From positions 1,860,001-1,924,000 of the forward strand of contig CP099422.1 in the NCBI GenBank assembly GCA_024114885.1: a stretch of 64,000 nt of DNA, in the 5' to 3' direction. Below the pieces are notes generated by a model that worked only from the letters and a program-made list of their open reading frames with translations, ran no database searches and had not been told where the DNA came from. The position numbers and the translations under genes were made by a program. Position 1 is the stretch's first letter; each line of letters opens with the position of its first letter. This DNA comes from Septoria linicola (taxonomy: Eukaryota > Ascomycota > Dothideomycetes > Mycosphaerellales > Mycosphaerellaceae). Of the stretch, positions 12,301 through 23,641 are shown piece after piece.

Positions 12301-13004
12301 TCGTACTACTCGTCTACTATTACTAAGGATACTCTAGGTTAAGTACGTAAGTTAGTAAGTACTATTTAAACTAGCGTATTAATCTATAAGTATAGTAAGC
12401 TGTCTTACTTTATAATATATATAATAGTAACTATATTACCGTTCCTACCTCTTATATAAAGCGTCTAAAGCTCTATTAAGTAATAATAACGCTTGTTATA
12501 GAGTTATTCTATAGAAATTAGGTTAGCTACGAGGCCTAGTATAAACAACGCGTTTATAAACTATATATCTTGTCTAGTAATACGTAGCTTAATCGTATAG
12601 CGCGTAGTAGCTATAAGTTAACTATTACCTATCTTAATATAGATAGTATATAGCGTACTATTAACGATAACCGATTTATCGTACGTTATATATATTATCG
12701 CGCCGGAATCGACTAACTAAGCGTTAGAGCTTAATACGGCTTATAAAGCGCGTACTATTAACTCGTTAAGGATAATATCGGTTAAAGCTATAAATATACG
12801 CTACGAGTCCGTAGTCGTAGTTATATTAAGTTATAAGTAGTTACTTCTAGACTATCCTTAAGTAGACTTCTTCTATTATTACTTCTATAGACTACGACGA
12901 TATTCTACCGTTATATAACTAGTTATCGTAATATAGTTATCGTAGTAGAGAGTAGAATTCTTACCTTTATAGTAGTCCGCTACGATATAGCTAATCTTAC
13001 TATA

Positions 13005-13009
13005 GTTAT
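13005..13009. repeat. Target-site duplication GTTAT, inner Copia, left
   Basis: GTTAT directly precedes the 5' LTR and recurs at 19306-19310 directly after the 3' LTR. Five base pairs is the usual Copia duplication size. It lies in the zinc-knuckle part of the outer element's gag frame. Confidence 0.88.
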
Positions 13010-13286
13010 TATTAAGAATATATCCTAGATAGTTAGTCTAGACATAGGTATCTAAGTATAGTTCTAGATGCCTAAGGCATCTACCTAAGGCTTAGTAAGA
13101 GGTATATCTTACTTCTCTTTCTTCTCTTCTTAGATAACTAACTTAATTAACTTTATATTTAGTTCCTAGTATATTACTACTATACTATATATATAAGTTA
13201 GTTTAAGATTAATCCCCTATTCTTCTTTACTACGCTATACCCTCCTTAATATTATATAGTATATAATACGCCCTCTACTTTTAATA
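13010..13286 (+). repeat. 5' LTR of inner Copia
   Basis: 277 bp, starting TATTAAGAAT (TG mutated to TA) and ending TTTTAATA (CA mutated to TA). It differs from the 3' LTR at about eight positions, all transitions and mostly in CpA/TpG context. It contains the palindrome TGCCTAAGGCA at 13069-13079. Confidence 0.92.
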
Positions 13287-13298
13287 GGTTATAAGCCT
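13287..13298 (+). other. Primer-binding site, half-tRNA initiator-Met type
   Basis: GGTTATAAGCC follows the 5' LTR directly. If one TG-to-TA change is undone it reads GGTTATGAGCC, complementary to the anticodon stem-loop of initiator tRNA-Met. Copia and Ty5 are known to prime from this internal site rather than from the tRNA 3' end. The same motif is found in the outer Copia. Confidence 0.65.
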
Positions 13299-16200
13299 AG
13301 GTTTATATATTAAATAGGAGTAACCTATATTAGTATAGGTTACTTATATCCCTTATAGTTTATAGAAAACATTTAGGGCCTAGAAGTTTCTCTAACTATA
13401 TTACTAACGAAGCTAGTTTATACCTAGTAGTATATAAGTTAGTAAAGATCTCTATAAGATAGTAGTATGTTTCTACTTTATTAATACCTGCCTAGTTCTC
13501 TACTATTACACCTAGTATTACTAGAGTTAGAAGAGGCTACCTAGCCTTCCTACTACCTAGTAGTAGAAACTCTACTAAGAGAGAAAGATCTAAGTCTTAG
13601 CAATTTCCTAAATACGAGGAATCCCTATCTCTTAGAGCTAGTCTCTCTATTATAAAAATTACTCTTCTCTAGAATCCTTAGCTAGTCTAAAGTATTCTAC
13701 TAATTATTTATTCTATTTACCTATTCCTATAATAGACTAAGAGGATAAGAAGAGCTAAAGGATTCTAATCCTAGATAGAACTAACTAGAAGAAATAGTTT
13801 AAGCTATAGATAGATAAGCTAGAAGGAAAGGACTAGTTCTAGGCAATTAGCTAACTAATTATTAGAGGGAACCTATATATAGTTTAGTAGGACACTAGTC
13901 TCTAGATATATGTTACTTAGAATTAATACTTCTTAAAAGATAATATAGTATATAGGTTTAGTATTAGATATAGTATTAGTAAGGATAATAAGATAGAGCT
14001 AGAGATATAGTATATTACTATATTAGTAGCTAAGATATAGGTAATTCTCTAGAACAAGTATAATAGAGTCCTAAAGTCCTATACTATAGGTCTAATTAAG
14101 TAGTTTATTATATATAGGATATTACCTAATAAGATAATTAGAGAAGTATAGAGATACCTTAGAGTCCTAAGTAAGAGGATTACTAAGATTAATCCTTAGG
14201 AAACTTACTACTAGAGCTAAGAGAAAAGGCTAAAGTATCTCTTATAGTCCCTACCTATATTATACTAAGTAGCTAAGGATACTATTATAACTTAACTATT
14301 CTTAGATATAGATACTATTCTCCTTCTACTTAAGTCCTAAGAGGTAAGAGATAACCTAGATAAGATAGATATAGGTATAGCTATATTCTATCCTAGGTAG
14401 CTCTACTAAGGAAAGTCTCTACTAATATACTAGCTCTATAAGAAAGGGAAGTACTAGTTAAAAGATTATCCTAACCTCTCTACTACTAAGAAACTATCCT
14501 AGTAAAGAAATAGTACTAAGAACTAGAAGGACCCTTAGGGATTATTCCTTAGAGAGAGAGTTAGAAGATCCTTTTTACTAAGGAATACTAGATATATTAA
14601 GAAAGCTATCTATAAGTTATTATTATATAATAAGCTAAAGAAGGCTATCTAGAGAATAGGTAAGTAGCTTTAGAGGATAGAAAAGTCTAGAAAGCTTCTA
14701 AAGAAAGAATTTTTAGCTTAGGAGTCTAGTTCTAGTTCTAATTCTAGAACTTATTCTAGTTCTAGAGGTAATAATAATTCCTTATTAGAAGATAATAATT
14801 AAGATAAGTTAGCCTATTCTATAATTAAGGCTAAAGGTAAGTTATTACCTTAAGAATAGCTCTTAGATTCCTATACCTTATCCTATATAACTAACTAACT
14901 ATCCTTCTTTAGATTAGTAAAGCTACTAAGAAAGAAAGTATAGATTAAGGTAGGAGGAGGATACCTCTATATAACCTACTCTAGACTAGTATAGATAAAG
15001 GGAATCTTAGAAGGAGAAGTTCTACTTAATAGGGTACTATTTGTTCCTAATCTTAGAGTAAATCTTATATTATAGGATTAGTTTAGTAAGTAATTTAGAG
15101 TCTAAAAGCCTAATTTTACTCTTACCTTCCTAGATAGCTAAATAGTTATAAAGACCAAGCTAGTTAGAGGTATTCTATTTATTAGTAAGATATTATCTCT
15201 TCTATAGGAAAAGTTATATTACTTACTATATAATTCTATAGAGGTTAATAATACCTATACTACTCTATTAGAGAAGGATCTAAAATAGTAGGAGCTATAG
15301 TATAGAAGATTTATATACTTTAGAAGAGGGTTACTCTTAAACCTTTATAAAGTTACTAACCTAAAGAAAAGAATTCTAATTCCTAGCTAGGAAGAGTATA
15401 AGTATAGGATCTATATAATAGGTAAAATAAAGAAACACCTAGGTAAGTCTATTAAGAGAAGACCTAAAAGATTAGCCTTTATATTAGTAGATATCTATAG
15501 ACTATTACTATTATTAGTAAAAGGTTTTATATAGTAGCTTAAGATTATTAATAACTTCTTAAGAAAGAAATAGGTATTTCTACTTAAGGCTAGATTAGAT
15601 ATACTAACTACTCTTTAGAACTAGAGGATTAAGGTAGAAAGGTAGTTAGTAGTACTCCTTAAGTCTATAAGAGCTAATAATACTAGAGAGATTACTACTT
15701 TAATTAAATAGTAGGAGAAGGACTTTAGAATTATCTTTAAGCTAACTAAGGCCTATAATTTACTCTAGAATAGAGTAGTTAAGAGGTCTATCTAAATATT
15801 AGAGGCCTCTATTAGAGTAATACTTAAAGAGAGTAAGATACCTATTAAGTTTTAGCTAGAAGCCCTTAAAGTATAAGTATATATAAGGAATAAGCTCCTA
15901 AATAGACCTAATATTAAAAGATTTAAGCTCTTACCTAATAAAGCTTTTAATAGGATTAAACTAATAGTCTCCTACCTTAAGGTATAGAGATATAGAGCTA
16001 TAGTATATATAGATATAAGAGTATAGCCTTAGTAGGTAAAGAGTAATAAACTAATAAATAGAGGAAAGGATACTATATTTATTAGATACTATAATAATAT
16101 AGTAAAAGTATAGAAGTTCTAGGAGCTAGATATAAAGGCTATTAAGTAGTATACTAATATAATCTTCTTTAAAAATAAGCTAGGTAGAGAATTAGACTTA

Positions 16201-19028
16201 AATATTAAGATTAAGAATCTCTCTAGTTTAGCTCTAGAAAGAAGACCTATTAGAAGGCTAAGAACTATTAGCTAGCCTACTCTATAAGCTAGTAGGAGTA
16301 CCCTAGGTGCTCCTAATCTAAGCTAGTAGAAGCCTCCTCCTCCTTAGCTATTAGTATAGGTTTAGGAAGGAAAGAAACTCTTTATATAACTTCTATCTCT
16401 ACTAGAAGATATAGGAGAGTATAGAAAATTCCTAGACTAAGAGAAAGTTAAGAAAGAATCTAAGAATTCTACCTAAGAAACTATAGAGATAGATTAGAAA
16501 TAGATAGTCCTAAGGTAAACTCTTAGAAAGAGGAAAGTATCCTAAGAACTTAATAGATTTAACTAGAAGCTAAAGCTAATTAGGCTTAAGTTAGATTAGA
16601 ATAGTTAGCTAGATAAGGAAATGCTTCTAGAGTATTAGGCTTTCTTCTTAGCTATAAGCTCTATTAACCTAGATATCCTATAGGACTTAGAATTCTTAAA
16701 GGAAGTTAAAGAGATTATATTCTCTACTACTAAAGAAGTAGGAATATATAAATAGGAGGTTCTAATCCTAAGGAACTATAAGGAAGTAGTAAGTAATCCT
16801 AAGTAGAGTTATCTCTAGTAAGAAGCTATTTAGAAGGAGCTAGATATACTTATAAGTAATAATACCTAGACTATAGTAGTTCTACTAAAAAGAGCTAACT
16901 TAGTTACCTTAAGATAGGTCTTTAATATTAAGAGAAAACTTAGTAGTACTATTAAAAAGTTTAAAGTAAGACTAGTTATAAAAAGGTTCTCCTAAAAGTA
17001 TAGAGTAGACTATATAGAAACTTTTACTTCTATAGTTAGGTAGGATACTCTAAGAGGATTTATAGCTATAGTCTATAAGAAGGACCTAGTTCTGCACTAA
17101 GTAGATATAAACAATATATTTATAGAGAGTACTCTATATAAGGACATCTATATAATCCTACTACTAGGTATTAACCTACTAACTAGTATAGTCTTATAAG
17201 TTCTAAGGAGTCTCTATAGGCTAAAGTAAGCTATAAGAGACTAGAATTAGCTATATATATTAAAGCTAAAAGGAATAGGATTTAGATAATTAGAAGTAGA
17301 CCTATATCTTCTAATCTATAAGAAAAGGAAAGACCTAATAATCCTAATCTATATTAATAATATACCTATTACTATAGAGAGACTAGAAGATGTCCTCTAG
17401 TTTAAAGACTAACTTAGTAAGGTCTTTAAGATTAAAGATCTTAGAGAACTAGATAAGATTCTTAGAATAAGACTAATAAGAAGTAGATAGTAAGGCTAGC
17501 TAAAACTTAACTAGAAGTACTATATCTAAGAGAACCTAGCTAAGATAGGAATAGGCTAAGAAACTATATTACTAACTCTTTTACTAATAGACAGCTATAA
17601 AAGTCTAAAGCCTACTAGACTAAATAATAAAAGATATTATAAATAGGAGTACTAATCTATTATTAGAACATAGATATAGCTTATAACTATTATAAGACTA
17701 GATATCTTATTTACTCTTAGAAGGTTAAGCTCCTATATTAGTAATCTAATAGTAGGGTATATAAAGGCTCTAAAGAAGCTAACTAGATACCTAAGATCAA
17801 ACTTAGACCTTAGTTTAAGATACTTAAGAAATAGTTAAGGCTATCTTACTAGATATATAGACTCTAACTATATAATAGACAAGACTAATAGAGTCTTAAT
17901 CCTTAGATATGTTTTCTTCCTCTATAGTATACTAATCTCCTAGATAAGTAAGAAGTAGAAATCTATAGCTATATCTATAATAGAAGCTAAATATATAGCT
18001 ATAGGAGTATATATAAAACAGTTATAGTTCCTTAGTGCTCTTTTAAGAGAGCTTAGATACCTAGAGTTAGTAGGAGAATATTCTTACTAACTAAGGATTC
18101 TTAGTAACTAGGAAACTATTACTAGAATTAGGCTAATTTAGCTAAAAGGTAATAACTAAGCTACTCTTACTCTAGTTAAGGACTTATATATTTATAATAA
18201 GTCTAAACATATTAATATCTTATATAATACTATAAGAAAGCTCTAGTAGAATAGACTTATCTCTATAGAATATATAAATATAAAAGAGATAATAGTAGAT
18301 AGTCTTATTAAGCTAAAGAATAGACTATAGTTTCAGGATTTTATAAGGTAGCTCTACCTTATATAAGAGATATATAAAAGATAACTCTAAGCCTTAGAGT
18401 TAAACTAAGAGGAGTCTAAAAGAATGTTTTTAGTTACTTAACTCCTCCTTAGTTAGACTTTATAAAGTCCTAAATACCTTTACTAATATTAGACCTATTA
18501 CTAACTATAATATTACTATATAGTACCTAGCTAAACTAGATACCCTCTAAGGCTAAGTACTAGTTAATATTAAAAACCTCCTCTATAGTAGCTATTATCT
18601 CTACTACTAGTATATAGTTACTCTACTCTCTAGCTTAATATAAGATCCCTATAGCTAAGAATAGTATACTCTAAAAGCTATTAAGGAACTAAGAAGCTAT
18701 ATAGAATATAACTAAGTAGGGGACTAGGCTATAAAGAATCTAGGAAGCTATTAGAATTAGCTATAAGAAAGGATAAGGGTAACTTACTAGATAGTCTATA
18801 TCCTAAACAATCTACTCCTATATAAGAGAGAAAGAAGATCTTATAGAAGGCATTTCTTTTACCTTTTTATAGGAGATAGTAGTATAGAAAGTCTATTAGA
18901 TTAATAGTTAGTACTATCTAATTATTAGTCTAAAAAGTAAGTACTTAATAACTAATTAAGATTAGGACTAGTATTTAAGTACTATAGATAATCTATTAAA
19001 AGATCTAACTATATAGTATAAGTAGGAG

Positions 19029-19305
19029 TGTTAAGAATATATCCTAGATAGTTAGTCTAGATATAGGTATCTAAGTATAGTTCTAGATACCTAAGGTATC
19101 TACCTAAGGCTTAGTAAGAGGTATATCTTACTTCTCTTTCTTCTCTTCTTAGATAACTAACTTAATTAACTTTATATTTAGTTCCTAGTATATTACTACT
19201 ATACTATATATATAAGTTAGTTTAAGATTAATCCTCTATTCTTCTTTACTACGCTATACCCTCCTTGACATTATATAGTATATAATACGCTCTCTACTTT
19301 TAATA
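19029..19305 (+). repeat. 3' LTR of inner Copia
   Basis: 277 bp, retaining the canonical TG start (TGTTAAGAAT). The palindrome seen in the 5' LTR is here changed at both ends to TACCTAAGGTA (both TG and CA hit), as expected when RIP acts on both strands. Confidence 0.92.
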
Positions 19306-19310
19306 GTTAT
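19306..19310. repeat. Target-site duplication GTTAT, inner Copia, right
   Basis: Exact match to 13005-13009. The outer element's gag frame resumes right after it on the minus strand. Confidence 0.88.
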
Positions 19311-20130
19311 TATACTTCTTCGTACCTTCTAAATTCTATTTCGTAGGCTTTACTATATTAAAAGTAGTCTCTAATCGTATACGTATAAACTATTTATTAT
19401 TAGTAGTAGCGATAACTAACTCGAGTATAAGTTCCTTCTTATTACGTAGCTATATACGCTATATCTAATAGAAGGCTTCTAATAGTAAGTAATAACTAAG
19501 TAAACTAATTATTTAGTAGGCTACGAATATATCTATAACGGTAGCCTTCGTATCCTTTAGGTTATTAACCTTATACCTAAATTCGTTAGTAAACTTCTTA
19601 ATATCCTTACTATTAAAGTAGTATTCTAGGAACTCCTCGAAGTCGCTAAAGTCGCGTATAAAACCCTATTAACCGTAGGTCTTTAAGAGTTACTCTCTAA
19701 TCTTCTTAGAGGTTTTAAGAATAGTAAGTATAACGTAGACGTAATTAGCGTATTATATAAGTATATATAGGCGTACTTATTAGTCTCTTACGACCTATTT
19801 ATCTACCCTATCTTTAAAGGCTTCTTATATCTCGTCCTTGTTTTAGATAAGTAGTTTAGTATATAATCTATTAATATAGTAGAGTAGTCTCGCGCTCTAG
19901 AGCGCTAATTTAATTAAATCTTCCTATTAGATCTAATTCTCTAACTCCTTTAGCTTAAAGCCGATAGAGGGAATAGTATTAGTAGATATAGTACTTAATA
20001 TAGTGCCCTAGAGGGTCTTCGAGTCGCCTTATTAGAGGTCTTAGAGTCGCTTACTAGAGATCTTTAAGTCGCCTTATTAAAGGTCTTTTTGTTATACTAG
20101 ATAGCGCTACTCTTGCGAGCGGTAGTACGA

Positions 20131-20141
20131 GGGCTTATAAC
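20131..20141 (-). other. Primer-binding site of outer Copia
   Basis: On the minus strand this reads GTTATAAGCCC, beginning one base inside the right (5') LTR edge. It is the same half-tRNA initiator-Met type site as in the inner element, with the same TG-to-TA change. Confidence 0.6.
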
Positions 20142-20142
20142 T

Positions 20143-20263
20143 AGTTAATATAATAAGTTAATTATTATTAGAAGAAGTAACTAGCTACGGAAACCTCGAG
20201 TTGCGAATACGTGTCGACATTCTTAGCACGCTAAAGTGCCTAAGGCATCTATACTAATCAAGT
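20143..20263 (-). repeat. Right LTR of outer Copia (RIP-mutated)
   Basis: 121 bp. In element sense this is the 5' LTR. Nine differences from the left LTR are eight TG-to-TA and one CA-to-TA, all with the mutant base in this copy. It carries TGCCTAAGGCA at 20237-20247. Confidence 0.82.
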
Positions 20264-20860
20264 AAAAAGTTTAGCGAATATCGATATAATGCGACACCTT
20301 CGCCCTCGAACAATGTAGTAGGTAAGTGTAGCAATTTAGCGTGGCAAATAAAAATTCTCTTTCCGTGCCTGTTTGCTGCTAGTTCTGAGACTCAAGTACA
20401 AGACTTCTTACAAATGAACGACGGAGGCTACCTACAATCCGAAATGTGAAGTCACTGTGATCAGGACATCGTATACTTGCACCTCGTCTGCCTCGGTGAG
20501 GAGAAGGCATACGACGGCTGCTCAGTATTCTTCGGATCGCGCGATGGACTGCCAATTCGAGCCTGGTGTTGGGAGCAGATGGATATGTGATTGGTCAGAT
20601 CTGATCTCTCTGCCACGTGAGCGGACGCCATGCATGATGTGTTTGGAGCTTTGACTCGCGTGTTCATTGTTGTCGTAACTTTCGTGGCTATGTTGCTTTA
20701 TGTACACTTGTAGGATTGAATTTATGAATGTGGACGAACACGATTCTGCGAACGACAGAGTTCTTCCCTAAGAAACATTCTCTTCATATTATGACGCGTG
20801 GCAGGCGCGTGAAACGAAGAAGCTCCGGCCCCTATGCTCTCTTAGCAAGTGCATCTCCGA
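20264..20860. other. Intergenic after the Copia nest
   Basis: It begins with the right target duplication AAAAA (20264-20268). Base composition returns to normal immediately, with CpA/TpG common again. There is no convincing coding frame. Confidence 0.6.
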
Positions 20861-21595
20861 TCACGACTCCCACGCAGTTGGTGCAGGCGGAGCAGGCACT
20901 GCGGTTTGAACGACGGATAGTGCAATAGCTGGTCTGCCGCTTGTTGAGTATGGCAATGTCCAATTACCTGAGGCCAAAGGAATCACACTTGCTAGACCTT
21001 GGGATGCGTCGGCTGCTATCACGGTAGGGCTGGCATACGGTACTGTCGTGGTACGTATTCGCGTGGACGTGAACCTCGAGGTCTGGAAAGTGGTCTGGTA
21101 TACAATGGCAGCAGTCGCGCTTGCAAGAGACTGGGTTATTGTGGGAAGCGGGATCGAACTCGACGCCGACAAGGACAGCAAGGTTGGTGCTTGAGTTGGT
21201 GGTACAGCGCCTGCTTCTGTCGCTGATTGTGTTTCCAACACAGTCGGTACAGGGATAGTGGCGGAACTGCCCATGAGCTCGATGAGCATTCGTTCCATGT
21301 CTTCAAGTCGAGCTTCAACGGCTTGAACGAAGGATAGCAGGTTCGCCGGCAAATCTGTAAGGCCTTCTTGTATCTGCTGAATGTCTGCAATGGCATCGTT
21401 GCCTGCTGTTATCGATGCCACAGGGACATTCACGGTCGTGGGCGAGACTTCCTCGCTTGTGAGGGCGGATGTGGTAGTCACGGCCTGTCGACGCTGATGC
21501 TCATGGTGGTGCATCTGAGCTCGGTGGAGATGACGGGCGCTGGCAGAAGCCGCGAGGAATGCACAGCATGCCGAGTAGAACGAGAGCGAAGTCAT
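20861..21595 (-). CDS. Small secreted Ser/Thr/Ala-rich protein
   Basis: The frame gives 244 residues from the ATG at 21595. The longer in-frame ATG at 21751 would put 52 ordinary residues before an obvious signal peptide (MTSLSFYSACCAFLAASASA), so I prefer the internal start. After a His/Arg-rich segment (about 21-35) the protein is Ser/Thr/Pro/Ala-rich with a short predicted helix (about 80-105, DLPANLLSFVQAVEARLEDM). It has only two cysteines, both inside the signal peptide, so it is not a classic cysteine-rich effector. A GPI signal is not clear: the C-terminus ends PAPPAPTAWES without a hydrophobic tail. A role as a cell-wall-associated or secreted protein is plausible; I do not recognise the family. 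Confidence 0.7.
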   Translation of the reverse strand: MTSLSFYSACCAFLAASASARHLHRAQMHHHEHQRRQAVTTTSALTSEEVSPTTVNVPVASITAGNDAIADIQQIQEGLTDLPANLLSFVQAVEARLEDMERMLIELMGSSATIPVPTVLETQSATEAGAVPPTQAPTLLSLSASSSIPLPTITQSLASATAAIVYQTTFQTSRFTSTRIRTTTVPYASPTVIAADASQGLASVIPLASGNWTLPYSTSGRPAIALSVVQTAVPAPPAPTAWES

Positions 21596-22186
21596 GGTCG
21601 TGGTTGGACTGCGTAAGTATGCTAACGAAAGTGTTACGCTGTGCTTTTGCGACTCGCCTTTTTCACCGATGATACAGCTCCATCTTGTACTGCACTTATT
21701 CAGAGGCTGTCTGAAGAATGGAGGCTTTCGAAGGAAAGATGGGCCGGGCATGAAAGATGTTCCAGCTCATGCGGCATGTTGCAGGTTGGCCACATTCCTC
21801 GACAGACCTCCCCGTGCTTCGGCCATCGCTGACGACCATGTTCTTCCATCGAGGCAGCCTTCTGGAGCCCAAATCAAGCCGCATCGAACTCTGTCACATG
21901 CGCGAGGCCCTCCGTGAGCCAGCACGAGAAGTGTGGGGTAAGACTGTAATCCTTCTCTCGCTGGCATCTCGTCGCTTGCCAATTCAAAGCGACGGCCGCC
22001 CCTGCAGCCCAAGCTCGCCAGGCGTAGGTCGTCTGATCTATGTTACACGACCGATGCATGAGCTGAGCTGAGCTGAGCTAGAGCTTTGCGCTCCGTCGCG
22101 TATACCTCAGCCTTATTGCCCATCCAGATAAAGTGCCGTGCTGGGCTTTACCACAAAGCAAGATCTCCGACGGCTCCACCACTGCA
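21596..22186. promoter_or_regulatory. Divergent promoter region
   Basis: About 590 bp lies between the secreted-protein gene (-) and the phosphorylase-like gene (+). It contains a short microsatellite of GAGCT units at 22060-22079 about 110 bp before the latter start. No other feature was recognised. Confidence 0.45.
22060..22079. repeat. Microsatellite (GAGCT)4
   Basis: Four perfect tandem copies of GAGCT, followed by one imperfect copy (AGAGCT). It lies about 107 bp upstream of the start codon at 22187. Confidence 0.9.
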
Positions 22187-23269
22187 ATGTCAACATTAGC
22201 CTCGACGACAACGGTACCGAACCCACGCACGAAGGCCGATTATCAAGTCGCCTGGATCTGCGCATTGCCTGTGCCAGAATTGTATGCTTCCAGGCTGCTC
22301 TTTGACGAGACGCACCCCAGCTTGTACCTCGGCAACAATGCTCAACACCAATACCTCTACGGATCCATCAGCGGCCATAACGTGGTGATGGGCTGCCTGC
22401 CTGACGGCCAGCTTGGGGAAGCGTCTGCTGCTGCTGTGGCTGCTGAGATGGTCTCCGCCTTTCCCTCGCTGAAGTTTGCCTTGCTTGTTGGCGTTGGAGG
22501 CGGCGTGTGGTCGCCGCACAACGACGTTCGACTTGGAGACGTGGTTGTGAGTCGCCCGGATCGAGATCAAAGGCATGGCGGCGTGGTGCAGTAAGTTCAA
22601 GCGACTTGACTCTTCTGGGTCATCATGGTCGCCGCATAGCCTTCGCTCTAATATCGTATCAGGTACGACTACGGTACAGCCAGGCAAGGTCACAGACTAC
22701 AATTTACGGGCACGCTACAGTATCCGCGCTCGTTGCTAACTTCTGCGCTGAACATACGACTCTCAGCCCAGAACGAAGGCTACTTTCCATACTTCCTCGA
22801 TCACCTCTGCCGCTTCACACTTCCGAATGGTCGGGTACCTTTCGCTAGGCCGAGAGTTCCCGATCGTCTATTTGCATCAAAATGCATGCACGAGGAGGAT
22901 GAAGACGACTGCGATAAATGCGATTCTGAGGGCGAGATCGAGCGCGAACCTCGGCCGTCGCAGATGCCAACCATTCATTACGGCACCATCGCTTCAGCCA
23001 ACAAGGTTGTAAGAGACGCCAAACTGCGTGATTATCTCGCGCGCAAGTTGGGATCCCGCCTCATGTGCTTTGAGATGGAAGCTGCTGGAGTTCTGAGTCA
23101 ATTCAATTGTCTGGTCATTCGTGGGATTTGCGACTACTGTGACTCGCACAAGAACAAAGTCTGGCAGCCATTTGCTGCTGCAGCGGCTGCTGCTTGGGCG
23201 AAACAATTCCTACGCGAGATCGCGACTGACCATGTACAACGAGATCCGGAGCTAATACTGTCTCGATGA
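22187..23269 (+). CDS. Nucleoside phosphorylase-like (PNP/UDP) domain protein
   Basis: Two exons, 22187-22590 and 22663-23269, with a 72-nt intron (GTAAGT...ATCAG) that joins CA|G to keep the frame; 336 residues. The start DYQVAWICALPVPELYASRL and the glycine-rich VGVGGGVWSP are typical of the fungal PNP_UDP family; the C-terminal half has FEMEAAGVL and VIRGICDYCDSHKN, the base- and phosphate-site regions of the fold. Family members act as MTA/nucleoside phosphorylases, or form the N-terminal sensor domain of fungal NLR-like and ankyrin proteins. Here no NB-ARC, NACHT or ankyrin follows, so it is stand-alone. An acidic insert at about 229-249 is an unusual loop. In-frame ATG at 22133 is possible but adds no conserved residues. 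Confidence 0.85.
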
Positions 23270-23641
23270 TGCGGTCGGCCAGCGTGGACGTGGTGGCATG
23301 TATGAGGGCAGATCTACAATCTTTGAACGCATGGGTGGTTTCAGGCAAGATAGCGAATCATGTCGCTCGAATAAGTCCCATCCATCTGAGCGAGAAGCGC
23401 GTCCTGCTCCTAGGCAGATGGGAAATGCTACCTGCAAGGTCGACGGATTTCGTGACACGGTGACATGGCATGAGACAGCAGCTGCATACCAGCTGGAATT
23501 CGACACATGGTTCTGCATCGCAATCGATTTCGTGGCGAGCCGAAGAGCTTCCGAGCGCTTAGCAACTCTATATGGCTGCACCTACCTTCGTTCAGTAAAC
23601 ATATATCTTCTTCCATCTCACACACAACTCTCCTACCAGTC

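Larger units (their letters stand above)
13010..19305 (+). mobile_element. Inner Ty1/Copia retrotransposon (6,296 bp), RIP-killed
   Basis: Bounded by 277-bp LTRs and a perfect GTTAT duplication. Plus-strand remnants run in Copia order. Gag lies about 13.3-14.7 kb. Integrase is at about 15.29-15.9 kb, with an HRRF-like start and a decayed zinc-binding and DDE core. Reverse transcriptase is at about 16.9-17.5 kb, with a YGLKQ-like motif near 17214 and a YVDD-like motif (now YINNI) near 17348. RNase H is at about 17.85-18.3 kb, with an EAKYIAIG motif near 17980. Reading frames are dense with TAG/TAA. Unlike the outer element, CpG is also very rare inside it. It is inserted in the opposite orientation to its host element. 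Confidence 0.92.
9267..20263 (-). mobile_element. Outer Ty1/Copia retrotransposon, RIP-killed, split by a second Copia
   Basis: About 4.7 kb of element after removing the 6.3-kb insert. LTR-like ends of 121 bp lie at 9267-9387 and 20143-20263. Coding remnants read on the minus strand: gag right of the insert (about 19311-20130), a CCHC-type knuckle frame at the insertion point, integrase region roughly 11.4-12.8 kb, reverse transcriptase with decayed KRALYGLKQ-like motif at about 10574-10655 and YIDDI at about 10474-10510, and RNase H at about 9.6-10.1 kb with an EAEYV-like motif near 9850-9900. The integrase-before-RT order is Copia, not Gypsy. Stops are nearly all TAG/TAA replacing expected Gln/Trp codons. 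CpA and TpG are almost absent, while CpG is frequent. The element is non-functional. Confidence 0.88.

Noticed and set aside
13010..19305. Gypsy identity for the inner element
   Set aside because: Integrase lies before reverse transcriptase on the coding strand, which is the Copia order.
20861..21595. Cysteine-rich effector
   Set aside because: Both cysteines lie in the signal peptide; the mature protein has none, so only a generic secreted protein can be claimed.
22187..23269. Fungal NLR immune receptor
   Set aside because: Only the PNP-like N-terminal type domain is present; no NB-ARC/NACHT or repeat domain follows.
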